From Schauerella fraxinea (GTDB lineage Bacteria; Pseudomonadota; Gammaproteobacteria; Burkholderiales; Burkholderiaceae_B), in NCBI GenBank assembly GCA_030849965.1, contig JAVDKL010000001.1, forward strand, positions 1,780,554 through 1,844,553: a stretch of DNA of 64,000 nucleotides, written 5' to 3'. The notes below the pieces were generated by a model. That model was not told where the DNA came from, did no database searches, and was given only the letters and a program-made list of their open reading frames with translations. Positions within the stretch are counted from its first letter, which is position 1; the number at the start of each line of letters is the position of its first letter. Shown in pieces: positions 27,092 through 36,412 of the stretch. A program made the position numbers and the translations under genes.

Positions 27092-28049
27092 TACCGCGGC
27101 CGTCGATGCCGCCATCGACTGGGTGGTGGCACTCCGCTTCAACCATGCCGAGCCGGAGATGTGGGCGCGGTTCCATACCTGGCGCGCCGCCGATCCCGCG
27201 AACGATGCAGCGTGGCGCCGGCTCGAAGCCATGCATGCGGATTTTCCGACCGGCCCGCAAGCCGATCTCACGCGCAACACCTTGACCTCCCTGTATGACC
27301 GGCGCGGCGGGCGGCGGCGCGCGCTCAAGATATTCAGCGGGTTGGCATTGCTGGGCGGGTCGCTTCTGGTGACCCGCGAATTCACGCCGTGGCAGCGTCT
27401 GACGGCCGATTACAGCACCGGCTACGGCGAACGCCGCACGCTCGCGTTGGACGATGGCACCCAAATCGTGCTCAACACCGACTCCGCAATCGATGTGCAG
27501 TTCTCGGCGCACACCCGCCGCGTCCGGATGCTGCGCGGCGAAATGCAGGTGATCACCGGCGCCGACGCCCGGGCCGCATCGAAACGCCCCTTATTTGTTG
27601 ACACGGCCCTTGGCGCTTTCGAGCCCATCGGCACCACATTCCTGGTGGCGCTTAAATCCGCCGCGGCCGAACTGAGCGTGCAGGAAGGCGCCGTTGCCAT
27701 GCACCCGCGCGCATCGGGGCGGATGACCGTGGCGCAAGCCGGTGAAACCTGGTCGCTGCAGGACGGCAGCGCCTACCGCGTCACGCGCCCGCCGATTCAG
27801 CCGGGCGCATGGCTGCGCGGCACGCTCGTCGTGGAAGACATGCCGCTGGGCGATTTGATCGGCGAATTGAGCCGGTATCGGGTGGGCTATCTGCACTGCG
27901 ATGCGCGCGTCGCGCAACGCCGCATTACCGCCGTGGTGCATCTGGGCGATCTCGACCGTGCGCTCGATTTCCTGGCGGCCGCACATGGTTTGACCATCCG
28001 ACGTCGCTCAACCTACTGGATCGATGTGACGGATCGCACGCCCACGTAA
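27072..28049 (+). CDS. fecR: FecR-type anti-sigma/sigma regulator
   Basis: 325 residues. An N-terminal DUF4880-type cytoplasmic domain (AIDWVVALRFNHAEPEMWARF, DAAWRRLE) should bind the sigma factor. One membrane helix follows (about 88-105, IFSGLALLGGSLLVT), then the periplasmic FecR domain (GERRTLALDDGTQIVLNTDS; IGTTFLV) and a C-terminal STN-like region (AWLRGTLVVEDMPLGDLIGEL; ALDFLAAAHGLTI) that contacts the receptor. It passes the ligand signal from the receptor to the sigma factor. ATG 27072 lies inside the end of fecI, indicating translational coupling. Confidence 0.93.
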   Translation: MPQKAPDTAAVDAAIDWVVALRFNHAEPEMWARFHTWRAADPANDAAWRRLEAMHADFPTGPQADLTRNTLTSLYDRRGGRRRALKIFSGLALLGGSLLVTREFTPWQRLTADYSTGYGERRTLALDDGTQIVLNTDSAIDVQFSAHTRRVRMLRGEMQVITGADARAASKRPLFVDTALGAFEPIGTTFLVALKSAAAELSVQEGAVAMHPRASGRMTVAQAGETWSLQDGSAYRVTRPPIQPGAWLRGTLVVEDMPLGDLIGELSRYRVGYLHCDARVAQRRITAVVHLGDLDRALDFLAAAHGLTIRRRSTYWIDVTDRTPT

Positions 28050-28148
28050 ATGCAACAATTGTTACGACAGTGAGGAAATCGTAGGCGCCGTTCGGTAGAC
28101 GAGGCAAGGGCCCCTCAACCGACCATCCACCTATCGAGATCCACTGCC

Positions 28149-30569
28149 ATGCTTTCTTCCCGATCACGCCGTCCCCGTGTCGCGCCCTTGATGCTCTGCA
28201 GCGCCTTGGCCGTGGCGTTCGACGCCGGCGGTGTCCACGCCCAAGCAGCGCCGGCCGTGGCAAGCGCTACCCGCACCTATGAGATTCCGGCCGGCGCGCT
28301 GGCCCCGGCCCTCAATCGGGTGGCTCAGGAAGGCGGCGTTAATCTTACTTACGAGCCATCCGATACCGCCGGCAAACGCACACGCGGCCTGAGCGGCAGC
28401 TACACACCGACCGCCGCGCTGCGCCTGCTGCTGCAGGACAGCGGGCTGGCGGCCGTGGCCACGGGCGCCGGCGGCTTTCGTCTGATCGCCGCCCCCTCGC
28501 AAAGCGATGGCGTATCGACCCTTGCGCCAATCACGGTGAGCGCAACAACCGCGCGCACGGGTGTGGACGGCATCGTGGCGCATAGCGCCACCAGCGCCAT
28601 GAAAAGCGATGTGTCATTGCTGGAAACGCCGCAGTCGATCTCGGTCGTGACGGCCGAGCAGATCAAGGCGCAAGGCGCGCAGAGCGTGAACGACGCCTTG
28701 CGATATACCGCAGGCGTGCGCACGGAGAGCAGCGGCAGCCAGAAACTGGACGACAACCTGTACCTGCGCGGATTCGTGCAGGGATCGCAGGACATGTACC
28801 AGGACGGCTTGCGCGTCATCACGCCGGGATACTTCGGCTTCTACGCCGGTGAGACCTACGGCCTGGAACGCATCGAGGTGCTGAAGGGACCGTCGTCCGT
28901 GTTGTACGGCCAGCAATCGCCGGGCGGCCTGGTGAATATGGTGAGCAAGCGGCCTACTGCCGATCCCGTGCAGGAAGTCGAACTGACGGTGGGCAATTTC
29001 GACCGCTATCAAACCGCGTTCGATTTTGGCGGAACCAACGATGACAAGACCATGCTTTATCGTCTGGTCGGTCTCGGACGCGATGCGAATACCCAAGTCG
29101 ATCATGTCAAGGACGACCGCGTCTATATCGCGCCGAGCTTCACGTGGCAGCCCAGCGCGGCCACGCAGTTCACAGTGCTGACGTCATATCAGAAGAACCG
29201 CGGCGACTATTACGCGCAGGTACCCGCCAGTGCGGTGCTCACGCAGAATTCGAACGGTCATATCCCTTTCAGCCGCTTTTTGGGCGAGCCCGATTGGGAA
29301 GGCGAAACCACCGAACGCATGACGGCAGGGTATGCGTTTTCGCATCGCTTCAACGAGCGCGTGAAGTTCGAGCAGAATATGCGCTACTCGCACTTCGATA
29401 ACCATCGGCAATATCTGCAGGCCAACGGCGGCTTGGTCGACGAGCGCTTCCTGAATCGTCGCTATACCGTTCGCGACATCAAGGGCGATGGGGTTGCCCT
29501 GGATAACCGGCTCAATGTGGACTTCGACACGGGCGCCCTCGCGCACAAGACCACGTGGGGGATCGATTACCTGTGGGGAAAGTCCCATTGGAACGAACAA
29601 ATCGGCACGGCGTCGCGCATCGACATCTACAACCCGGTCTATGGTGCGGTCCCCAACACGTCCGTATTCACCAGCAAATCGCTGCAAGACATCACGGCGT
29701 CCCAAGTGGGCCTCTATGCGCAAGACCAGATCAAGTACGACAAATGGGTCGCGACCCTTGGCGTGCGGCAGGATTGGGCCTGGCGCGACACGAAAAACCG
29801 CACCACGCGTATCGATACGAAGCAAACCGACGACGCGTTCACGTGGCGCGGCGGGCTCACTTATCTCTCGGATAGCGGCTTGGCGCCGTACGTGAGTTAT
29901 TCGCAGTCGTTCTCGCCCGTGGTCGGATCGGACCGGCTCGGCAACGCCTACGTGCCCGAGGAAGGTCAGCAGTATGAGGTGGGCGTGAAGTTTCAGCCGG
30001 CGGGCTACAACAGCTTCATCACGGTCAGCGCCTTCAATCTGGCGCGCCAGAACGTGCAGACGATCGATCCCATCAACACCAATTTTTCGGTGCAAACCGG
30101 CGAAGTGCGGGTGCGCGGATTGGAAGTGGAAGGTGTTGCGGCGCTGGACAATGGCGTGAGCCTGACTGCGGCATATACCTACAACGACGCGGAAATCACG
30201 AAGACCAATATCGCCGCGCAGAAGGGCAATACGCCCTTTCGCGTCCCGAAACACGCCGCCTCGGCCTGGGTGAATTACGACTTCCAGGTCGCCGCACTGC
30301 AGGGCTTGAGCGTGGGCACCGGTGTGCGCTACATCGGTTCGACGATGGGTGACGACGGCAACACCTTCAAGGTGCCGGCCTTCACGCTGGTCGATGCCGC
30401 GTTGCGCTACGACTTCGGCAAATCGATTCCGGCCGCGAAGGGTCTGACCGGCAGCATCAACGTCAGCAACCTGTTCGACAAGTATTACGTGCCGGCGTGC
30501 TTCACGGTCAACGCCTGCAACTACGGCGCATCGCGCACCATCATCGGCAGCCTGAACTATCGCTGGTAG
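28149..30569 (+). CDS. TonB-dependent siderophore receptor with N-terminal signalling (STN) domain
   Basis: 806 residues. Signal peptide to about residue 34, STN domain about 42-118 (YEIPAGALAPALNRVAQEGG, ALRLLLQDSGL), then the plug (LLETPQSISVVTAEQIKAQG, YLRGF, ERIEVLKGPSSVLYGQQSPGG, MVSKRPT) and a 22-strand barrel ending in ASRTIIGSLNYRW with terminal aromatic residues. It imports a ferric siderophore across the outer membrane and, through the STN domain, signals to the FecR protein encoded just upstream. Plug and barrel motifs match the FhuA/FpvA siderophore class rather than haem or cobalamin receptors. The ligand is unknown. Confidence 0.95.
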   Translation: MLSSRSRRPRVAPLMLCSALAVAFDAGGVHAQAAPAVASATRTYEIPAGALAPALNRVAQEGGVNLTYEPSDTAGKRTRGLSGSYTPTAALRLLLQDSGLAAVATGAGGFRLIAAPSQSDGVSTLAPITVSATTARTGVDGIVAHSATSAMKSDVSLLETPQSISVVTAEQIKAQGAQSVNDALRYTAGVRTESSGSQKLDDNLYLRGFVQGSQDMYQDGLRVITPGYFGFYAGETYGLERIEVLKGPSSVLYGQQSPGGLVNMVSKRPTADPVQEVELTVGNFDRYQTAFDFGGTNDDKTMLYRLVGLGRDANTQVDHVKDDRVYIAPSFTWQPSAATQFTVLTSYQKNRGDYYAQVPASAVLTQNSNGHIPFSRFLGEPDWEGETTERMTAGYAFSHRFNERVKFEQNMRYSHFDNHRQYLQANGGLVDERFLNRRYTVRDIKGDGVALDNRLNVDFDTGALAHKTTWGIDYLWGKSHWNEQIGTASRIDIYNPVYGAVPNTSVFTSKSLQDITASQVGLYAQDQIKYDKWVATLGVRQDWAWRDTKNRTTRIDTKQTDDAFTWRGGLTYLSDSGLAPYVSYSQSFSPVVGSDRLGNAYVPEEGQQYEVGVKFQPAGYNSFITVSAFNLARQNVQTIDPINTNFSVQTGEVRVRGLEVEGVAALDNGVSLTAAYTYNDAEITKTNIAAQKGNTPFRVPKHAASAWVNYDFQVAALQGLSVGTGVRYIGSTMGDDGNTFKVPAFTLVDAALRYDFGKSIPAAKGLTGSINVSNLFDKYYVPACFTVNACNYGASRTIIGSLNYRW

Positions 30570-30632
30570 GGTGTCGGCGCGGACGTGACTGGGTTATCCT
30601 CGTCGCGCCCGCCACCGCTCATCCCACCCGCC

Positions 30633-31844
30633 ATGTCGCCCCTTTCAGCCCGCACGTCTTCCGCCATTCCGCGCACGGTCTGGATGCTCGGCATCGTGAG
30701 CATGCTCATGGATGTCTCGTCCGAGATGATTCAGACGATGCTGCCGGTGTACATGGTGTCGACGCTGGGGTTGTCGGCGATCTGGATCGGCGTGATCGAA
30801 GGCGCGTCGGTCACGATCGCGATGACCACACGTCTTTTTTCCGGCGTGCTGTCCGATATTTTTCAGCGCCGTAAAACCCTCACGTTGATCGGCTACGGGT
30901 TGGGCGCGCTGTCCAAGCCGTTTTTCCCGTTGGCGGATGCGGCGCTCACCTTGGTGGGCGCGAAGTTTCTCGATCGCGTGGGCAAAGGCATCCGCAGTGC
31001 ACCGCGCGACGCCATGATTGCCGACGTGGCGCCACCGGGCATGCAGGGCGCGAGCTTCGGCCTGCGCAAGTCGCTCGATACAGTGGGCGGCTTTCTGGGC
31101 CCGCTGATCGCCATCGGCATCATGCTGGCCAGCGGCGGCGATATTCAATTGCTGTTCTGGATTGCCGTGATTCCGGCGTTTCTCGCCATCGTCGTGCTTG
31201 CGGTGGGCGTGAAAGAGCCGGCGCGGGTCAACGATGCCGCAGCCCGCCGCGAAAAGAAAAAACTCACCATCAAAGATGCCGTGCGCTTGAGCCCGGCGGT
31301 GTGGTCGGTGATCGTTCTGGCCGTGCTGATGTCGGGCGCGCGCTTCAGCGAAGCGTTTCTGCTGTTGCGCGCGCAACAGGCCGGCTGGTCGTTGGCGTGG
31401 TTGCCGCTGGTGGTCGTGGCCATGCATCTGATCTACGGCATGGTTGCCTACCCGGCCGGCAAGCTGTTCGATCGTCTGGGCGCGCGTGGCGTGCTGGCCG
31501 CCGGCATGGTGTGCCTGGCCGCGGCCGATCTTGCACTGGGGCTGGCCGACGGCGTGCCGCTGCTCATCGTGGGCATCGTGCTGTGGGGCCTGCACATGGG
31601 CTTGTCGCAAGGCGTACTGGCGGCGTTGGTGTCTTCAGTGGCACCGGCGCACCTGCGCGCCACGGCCTTTGGCGTGCTGCATCTGGCCACGGGGCTTGCC
31701 GTGCTTGCCGGCAACGTGCTGGCCGGCGTGCTGTGGGAAACCGCAGGCCCCGCGTATACGTTTTACGTGGGCGCCGGCCTGAGCCTGGCGGCGCTGGCCG
31801 TGGTGCTGTTCATGCTGCGGGCCAGGCCCGAGGCAGCGGCGTAA
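30633..31844 (+). CDS. MFS transporter linked to the siderophore receptor
   Basis: 403 residues with about 12 hydrophobic segments. The N-terminal helix region LGIVSMLMDVSSEMIQTMLPVY, the loop FSGVLSDIFQRRKTLTLIGYG and FLDRVGKGIRSAPRDAMIAD define a bacterial MFS subfamily that includes siderophore or metal-related carriers. It follows the receptor on the same strand with 63 bp between them, so transport of the siderophore or its iron complex across the inner membrane is inferred. Start ATG 30633 was chosen over an upstream GTG at 30585; neither has a clear ribosome site, so the start is uncertain. Confidence 0.85.
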   Translation: MSPLSARTSSAIPRTVWMLGIVSMLMDVSSEMIQTMLPVYMVSTLGLSAIWIGVIEGASVTIAMTTRLFSGVLSDIFQRRKTLTLIGYGLGALSKPFFPLADAALTLVGAKFLDRVGKGIRSAPRDAMIADVAPPGMQGASFGLRKSLDTVGGFLGPLIAIGIMLASGGDIQLLFWIAVIPAFLAIVVLAVGVKEPARVNDAAARREKKKLTIKDAVRLSPAVWSVIVLAVLMSGARFSEAFLLLRAQQAGWSLAWLPLVVVAMHLIYGMVAYPAGKLFDRLGARGVLAAGMVCLAAADLALGLADGVPLLIVGIVLWGLHMGLSQGVLAALVSSVAPAHLRATAFGVLHLATGLAVLAGNVLAGVLWETAGPAYTFYVGAGLSLAALAVVLFMLRARPEAAA

Positions 31845-31896
31845 GCGATAAGCGGAAAACGGAAAGCGAAAGCGCAGATCGAACAACGCAAAACGC

Positions 31897-31920
31897 AATC
31901 GGCGCCATATGGCGCCGATT
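31897..31920. terminator. Bidirectional terminator-like palindrome
   Basis: AATCGGCGCC and its complement (31897-31906 with 31911-31920) enclose ATAT, a perfect 10-bp stem. It lies 52 bases after the MFS stop and 20 bases after the convergent purM stop. Flanking T-tracts are short on both strands. Confidence 0.65.
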
Positions 31921-31939
31921 TGCAATACCCGATCTACAC

Positions 31940-32989
31940 TTACTCGACGGTGGTTTGCGCAGCGCCTTCGGCCTGTTCGACGATCTCGCCCAATGCGTAC
32001 ACCGTCTCACCTTGCGCACGCAGCGTGTCGGCAATCGCGTCGGCACGCGCGGCCGGCACGATCACGACCATGCCGATGCCGCAGTTGAACACGCGGTGCA
32101 TTTCGTCATCAGCCACGCCGCCTTCTTTTTGCAGCCACTGGAAGAGCGGCGGCAACGTCCAGGCGCTGCGATGCAGTTTGGCCGAAAGACCCTTTTGCAG
32201 AATGCGCGGCACGTTCTCGGTCAAGCCGCCGCCGGTGATGTGTGCCATGCCCTTGATATCGGCACCATGCGCTTCGAGCGCGGCGAGCATCTGCTTTACA
32301 TAGATGCGCGTGGGGGCCATCACCACGTCGACCAGTTTCTGGCCGTGGAAATCGTCATCGGGCTTGGCGCCCGCGCGATCGATGATCTTGCGGATCAGCG
32401 AGTAGCCATTGGAGTGCGCGCCGCTGGACGCAAGGCCCAGCACCACGTCGCCCGGCACAATCGACTTGCCGTCGATAATCTTGGGCTTATCGACGGCGCC
32501 AACGGCGAAGCCGGCCAGGTCGTATTCGCCATCGGGATACATGCCCGGCATTTCGGCCGTTTCACCGCCAATCAGCGCGCAACCGGCCAATTCGCAACCT
32601 TGTGCGATGCCGCCGACCACCGAGGCCGCCGTATCGACCGACAATTTGCCGCAGGCAAAGTAGTCGAGAAAAAACAACGGTTCGGCGCCTTGCACCAAAA
32701 TGTCGTTCACGCTCATGGCGACCAGATCGATGCCCACGGTATCGTGACGCGACCACTCGAACGCCAGGCGCAATTTGGTACCGACGCCGTCGGTGCCGGA
32801 AACCAGTACCGGCTCGGCGAACTTCTTGGGCACTTCGAACAGCGCACCGAAACCGCCGATGCCTCCCAGCACACCGGCACGCATGGTGCGGGCGGCAAGC
32901 GGCTTGATACGGTCGACCAGGGCGTCGCCTGCGTCGATATCGACACCGGCGTCGCGATAGGTCAAAGGAGCGTTGTTTGCATTCGTCAT
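31940..32989 (-). CDS. purM: Phosphoribosylformylglycinamidine cyclo-ligase
   Basis: 349 residues. Motifs of PurM are clear: [20 protein letters not shown] at the N-terminus, [59 protein letters not shown] and [18 protein letters not shown]. It catalyses the ATP-dependent ring closure of FGAM to AIR, the fifth step of purine synthesis. Start at ATG 32989 (MTNANNAP); the longer frame adds 13 non-conserved residues. It is divergent from hda, the order seen in many Burkholderiales, though the permease gene often found between them is absent here. Confidence 0.97.
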   Translation of the reverse strand: MTNANNAPLTYRDAGVDIDAGDALVDRIKPLAARTMRAGVLGGIGGFGALFEVPKKFAEPVLVSGTDGVGTKLRLAFEWSRHDTVGIDLVAMSVNDILVQGAEPLFFLDYFACGKLSVDTAASVVGGIAQGCELAGCALIGGETAEMPGMYPDGEYDLAGFAVGAVDKPKIIDGKSIVPGDVVLGLASSGAHSNGYSLIRKIIDRAGAKPDDDFHGQKLVDVVMAPTRIYVKQMLAALEAHGADIKGMAHITGGGLTENVPRILQKGLSAKLHRSAWTLPPLFQWLQKEGGVADDEMHRVFNCGIGMVVIVPAARADAIADTLRAQGETVYALGEIVEQAEGAAQTTVE

Positions 32990-33137
32990 GAGAAAAACCG
33001 TGGGGTATGTAACAATTGCGGGATTCACTAGGTATTACCCATTTTACGATGACACGACTGTACGCGCGTGCGCAACCCCGCAAATCAGGGTTAGAAGGCC
33101 GTTTCACGGCCCTCTTGGCCCTATGGGAGCGCCGCGC

Positions 33138-33836
33138 ATGACCCGCCAGTTGGTGCTCGACATGCTGCCCGTGACAGCGCCCACGTTGGCCAATTATTTG
33201 CCTGGTCAAAACGCGGAAGCGCTCGCGGCGCTCAAGTCGCTCACCCCCGGACACGCCATCTATCTGTATGGCGCGGCCGGTTGCGGCCGCACGCATCTGG
33301 CGCGCGCCACCACGCAGTCCAACGGCCGCTATCTGATGGGCCCGGCCGATACCGCGGCGCTCGAAGCGCTGGCGCACGCCGAAGGCGGCACCCCCTTGCC
33401 GGCCCGCATCGCGGTCGACGACGTGCATCGCATGGACGACGCCGGTCAGGCCGCGCTCTTCGCCCTGTACAATCGCTGGCGCGAATCTGCGGCAACCGCC
33501 GGCGCATTTGCCCTCGTGGTCGCAGGCGACCGCGCCCCCCTGAACATGCCATTGCGCGAAGATCTGCGCACCCGGCTGGGATGGGATCTGGCGTTTCGCC
33601 TCGAACCGCTGTCCGACGACGACAAGCGCGCAGCGCTGACCGCCCAAGCAGCCGACCGCGGGCTGCAACTGAGCCCCGAAGTCCTGCAGTGGATGCTGAC
33701 CCACTACGAACGCGATATCCGGCGCCTGTCGGCCTTGCTGATCGCCGTGGACCGGCATTCGTTGGCCACCGGCCGCCGCATCACCGTCCCTCTATTACGC
33801 GCCATGTTGGCCGACCCTGACTCTCCGCTCACATGA
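33138..33836 (+). CDS. hda: DnaA regulatory inactivator Hda
   Basis: 232 residues. It begins with the clamp-binding type QLVLDML segment (residues 3-9), which in Hda contacts the beta clamp, then APTLANYLPGQN, a P-loop variant YGAAGCGRTHLARA, IAVDDVHRMDDAGQAALFALYNRWRE (Walker B), and LRTRLGWDLAFRLEPLSDDDK with the AAA+ arginine finger region. With the sliding clamp it promotes ATP hydrolysis on DnaA and so limits re-initiation. Start at ATG 33138, which places the clamp motif at the N-terminus. Its stop overlaps the next gene as ATGA. A 6-bp stem-loop lies in the leader at 33097-33111. Confidence 0.95.
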   Translation: MTRQLVLDMLPVTAPTLANYLPGQNAEALAALKSLTPGHAIYLYGAAGCGRTHLARATTQSNGRYLMGPADTAALEALAHAEGGTPLPARIAVDDVHRMDDAGQAALFALYNRWRESAATAGAFALVVAGDRAPLNMPLREDLRTRLGWDLAFRLEPLSDDDKRAALTAQAADRGLQLSPEVLQWMLTHYERDIRRLSALLIAVDRHSLATGRRITVPLLRAMLADPDSPLT

Positions 33837-34531
33837 CCTCTCGCCGTCTCGCGCTTTTCGATCTGGATCACACGCTGCTGCCGTTGGATAGCGACTATCA
33901 GTGGGCCGACTTTCTGGCCCGCACCGGCCGCGCCGGCGATCCCGAAGTGGCCCGAGCGCGCAATGAGGATCTGATGGCGCAGTACAACGCCGGCAACCTC
34001 ACGGCCGAAGCTGCTGCTGCGTTCATGCTGGGACTGCTCGCGCCCCACCGGCCGGCCGATCTGGCCGCCTGGCACGAAGCATTCATGCACGAGGTCATCC
34101 GCCCCGCCATTACCGAGGCCGCGATCGAACTGGTCGAAAGTCATTTGCAGGCCGGCGACCTGTGCGCCGTGGTAACCGCGACGAACAGCTTCGTGACGGC
34201 GCCGATCGCACGCGCCTTCGGCATTACGCACCTGATCGCCACCGATCCGGAGTACGTGGCCGGTCGCTATACCGGTCGCATCGATGGCGTGCCGAGTTTC
34301 AAGGAAGGCAAGGTCACGCGCGTACACGCCTGGCTCGACACGCTTGGCCTCTCGTGGCAGGATTTCAGCGAATCGTTTTTCTACAGCGACTCGATGAACG
34401 ATGTGCCCTTGCTGGCCGAGGTCAGCCATCCCTTTGCCGTCAACCCCAGCGACGCCTTGCGCACCTACGCGCAAACGCAAGGCTGGCCCATTCTGTCGCT
34501 TTTTGAAGCGACACAGGATGCGAAGTCCTAA
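33833..34531 (+). CDS. HAD-superfamily hydrolase, subfamily IB (SerB-like phosphatase)
   Basis: 232 residues. Motif I is FDLDHTLLPLDSD (Asp10, Asp12); motif II lies in VVTATNSFVTAPIARAFG; motif III in KEGKVTRV and motif IV in FYSDSMNDVPLL. The layout is that of HAD-IB phosphatases (PSPase-like), with a helical cap. In Burkholderiales this gene is conserved between hda and pcnB. The physiological substrate is not established; a small phosphorylated metabolite is likely. ATG 33833 overlaps the hda stop by four bases and its own TAA shares one base with the pcnB ATG, so the three genes form a tight operon. Confidence 0.92.
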   Translation: MTSRRLALFDLDHTLLPLDSDYQWADFLARTGRAGDPEVARARNEDLMAQYNAGNLTAEAAAAFMLGLLAPHRPADLAAWHEAFMHEVIRPAITEAAIELVESHLQAGDLCAVVTATNSFVTAPIARAFGITHLIATDPEYVAGRYTGRIDGVPSFKEGKVTRVHAWLDTLGLSWQDFSESFFYSDSMNDVPLLAEVSHPFAVNPSDALRTYAQTQGWPILSLFEATQDAKS

Positions 34532-35889
34532 TGATCACCGACACAATAAAAAAATTCGTCAGCCGACTGCTCACCCCCAAGCCGACCGGGCCCTTGCGTA
34601 TTGGACCGGAAAGCCACGGCATCGACCGGCGAAATGTGTCGCGGCATGCCATCAAAGTCTGTGAAGTGCTCCAGCACGAGGGGTACGAAGCCTACATCGT
34701 GGGCGGTGCCGTCCGCGACCTGATCGTCGGCATGGAGCCGAAAGATTTCGACGTGGCCACCAGCGCCACGCCGGATCAGGTGCGCCCCCTCTTTCGCCGC
34801 GCCCGCATCATCGGCCGCCGCTTTCAGCTCGTGCACGTGGTGTTCGGCCAGGAAATCATCGAAACCTCGACCTTTCGTGCCCCGGCCAACGAAACGCAGG
34901 AAACCGACGAACACGGTCGCATTCTGCGCGACAACACGTTCGGCAATCAGGAGCAGGACGCCGAGCGCCGCGACTTCACGATGAACGCGCTGTTCTACGA
35001 TCCCGTGACCGAGCAGGTGATCGATTATCACGATGGCGTGGCCGACCTCAAGGCCCGCCGCATTCGCATCATCGGCGATGCCGCGCAACGCTATCGCGAA
35101 GATCCGGTTCGCATGCTGCGCGCCGTGCGTTTTGCCGCCAAGCTCAACGCCACCATCGATCCGGCGACGCGCGAGCCGATCGCCACCATGGCCGAATTGA
35201 TCAACAACGTGCCGGCCTCGCGCCTGTTCGATGAAATGCTCAAGCTGCTCACCTGCGGCCACGCGATGGATTGCCTGCGCCAGTTGCGCGCCGACGGTTT
35301 GCATCACGGCTTGTTGCCCATGCTCGATGTGGTGCTCGAACAGCCGGGTGGCGAACAATTCGTCGAACTTGCGCTCGAACGGACCGATGCGCGTGTGAGA
35401 TCCGGCAAAACCGTCAGCCCCAGCTTCCTGTTCGCCGCCTTGCTGTGGCAGCAAGTCGACGTGCGCTGGAAGCAGTACCTGGAGCAAGGCGAGCCCACTA
35501 TTCCCGCGCTGTCGCAGGCCGTGGATTCGGTGCTCGACGAACAAACCGAGAAGATGGCCATCCAGCGCCGGTTCTCGTCGGACATGCGCGAAATCTGGTT
35601 CATGCAACCGCGCTTTGAGCGCCGCATCGGCAAGACCGTTTACCGCATGATCGAGCAGCCGCGCTTTCGCGCGTCGTGCGACTTCCTGCAACTGCGCGCC
35701 GCCGCCGGTCAGTTCGACAGCGTCCTGGCGCAGTGGTGGATGGATCTGGCCAACGCCAATGACGAGAAACGCGCCGAGATGATCGAGGATGCCGCGGCCC
35801 TGCCCCGTCCTGCCGGCCAACCGGCCGACCCGGCCAAACGCCGCCGCAAGCCGCGCCGCAAACCGGCCGCGCCGCCCCCGGTCATTTGA
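34531..35889 (+). CDS. pcnB: Poly(A) polymerase I
   Basis: 452 residues. The nucleotidyltransferase core reads IVGGAVRDLIVGMEPKDFDVATSATP, followed by RRARIIGRRFQLVHVVFG, the RRDFTMNALFYD segment and RYREDPVRMLRAVRFAAKL. The C-terminal tail is rich in Lys/Arg/Pro, usual in this family for RNA binding. The enzyme adds 3' poly(A) to RNA and promotes decay, and it affects plasmid copy number in other bacteria. It differs from CCA-adding enzyme by its basic extended C-terminus and by this conserved context (hda-HAD-pcnB-folK). ATG 34531 overlaps the upstream stop by one base. Confidence 0.96.
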   Translation: MITDTIKKFVSRLLTPKPTGPLRIGPESHGIDRRNVSRHAIKVCEVLQHEGYEAYIVGGAVRDLIVGMEPKDFDVATSATPDQVRPLFRRARIIGRRFQLVHVVFGQEIIETSTFRAPANETQETDEHGRILRDNTFGNQEQDAERRDFTMNALFYDPVTEQVIDYHDGVADLKARRIRIIGDAAQRYREDPVRMLRAVRFAAKLNATIDPATREPIATMAELINNVPASRLFDEMLKLLTCGHAMDCLRQLRADGLHHGLLPMLDVVLEQPGGEQFVELALERTDARVRSGKTVSPSFLFAALLWQQVDVRWKQYLEQGEPTIPALSQAVDSVLDEQTEKMAIQRRFSSDMREIWFMQPRFERRIGKTVYRMIEQPRFRASCDFLQLRAAAGQFDSVLAQWWMDLANANDEKRAEMIEDAAALPRPAGQPADPAKRRRKPRRKPAAPPPVI

Positions 35890-35926
35890 AACGGGCCATT
35901 GAAGCCGCTCATTTGAAGGCGCCGAT

Positions 35927-36412
35927 TTGAAGTCAGTCACCGCCTACATCGGGCTGGGCGCCAACCTTGGCGACTCGGCGGCCACAATCCAGGCCGCCTT
36001 GAGCGAACTCGCCGCGCAACCCGGCATCGCGGATTGCACGGCATCGCCCCTCTACCGCACGGTGCCGATCGACACCGATGGGCCGCTTTTCATCAACGCC
36101 GTCGCCCGCATCCACACCACGCTCGAACCGCTGGCGTTGCTCGACCTGCTGCAGACGATCGAAAACGCGCACCACCGCGAGCGGCCTTACCGCTACGCGC
36201 CGCGCACGCTCGACCTGGATCTGCTTTTGATGGATGGCATCGAGATGCACGGCGAGCGCCTCACCGTGCCGCATCCGCGAGCGCATGAGCGTGCCTTTGT
36301 GTTGCGGCCCTTGCAAGACTTGGCGCCCGACCTGATCCTCGCGCAAGGCAGCTTGAGCGCGCTACTCGCGGCCTGCGCGGATCAAGCGATTCAACGGCTG
36401 GACACCGTTTAA
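35927..36412 (+). CDS. folK: 2-amino-4-hydroxy-6-hydroxymethyldihydropteridine diphosphokinase (TTG start)
   Basis: 161 residues. AYIGLGANLGD at the N-terminus, SPLYRTVPID, FINAVARIHT, RPYRYAPRTLDLDLLLMDG and TVPHPRAHERAFVLRPL are the pterin- and ATP-binding motifs of HPPK. It pyrophosphorylates 6-hydroxymethyl-dihydropterin in folate synthesis. An in-frame stop at 35900 and the conserved start of the fold leave TTG 35927 as the only sensible start, with AAGG about eight bases upstream. The stop overlaps the convergent beta-lactamase stop by four bases. The short gap before it contains three near-identical ATTTGAA strings. Confidence 0.95.
   Translation: MKSVTAYIGLGANLGDSAATIQAALSELAAQPGIADCTASPLYRTVPIDTDGPLFINAVARIHTTLEPLALLDLLQTIENAHHRERPYRYAPRTLDLDLLLMDGIEMHGERLTVPHPRAHERAFVLRPLQDLAPDLILAQGSLSALLAACADQAIQRLDTV

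Noticed and set aside
31301-33031. Open frame of 576 codons spanning the MFS end and purM
   Set aside because: Out-of-frame in the MFS gene and antisense to purM, and it passes through the palindromic terminator at 31897-31920.
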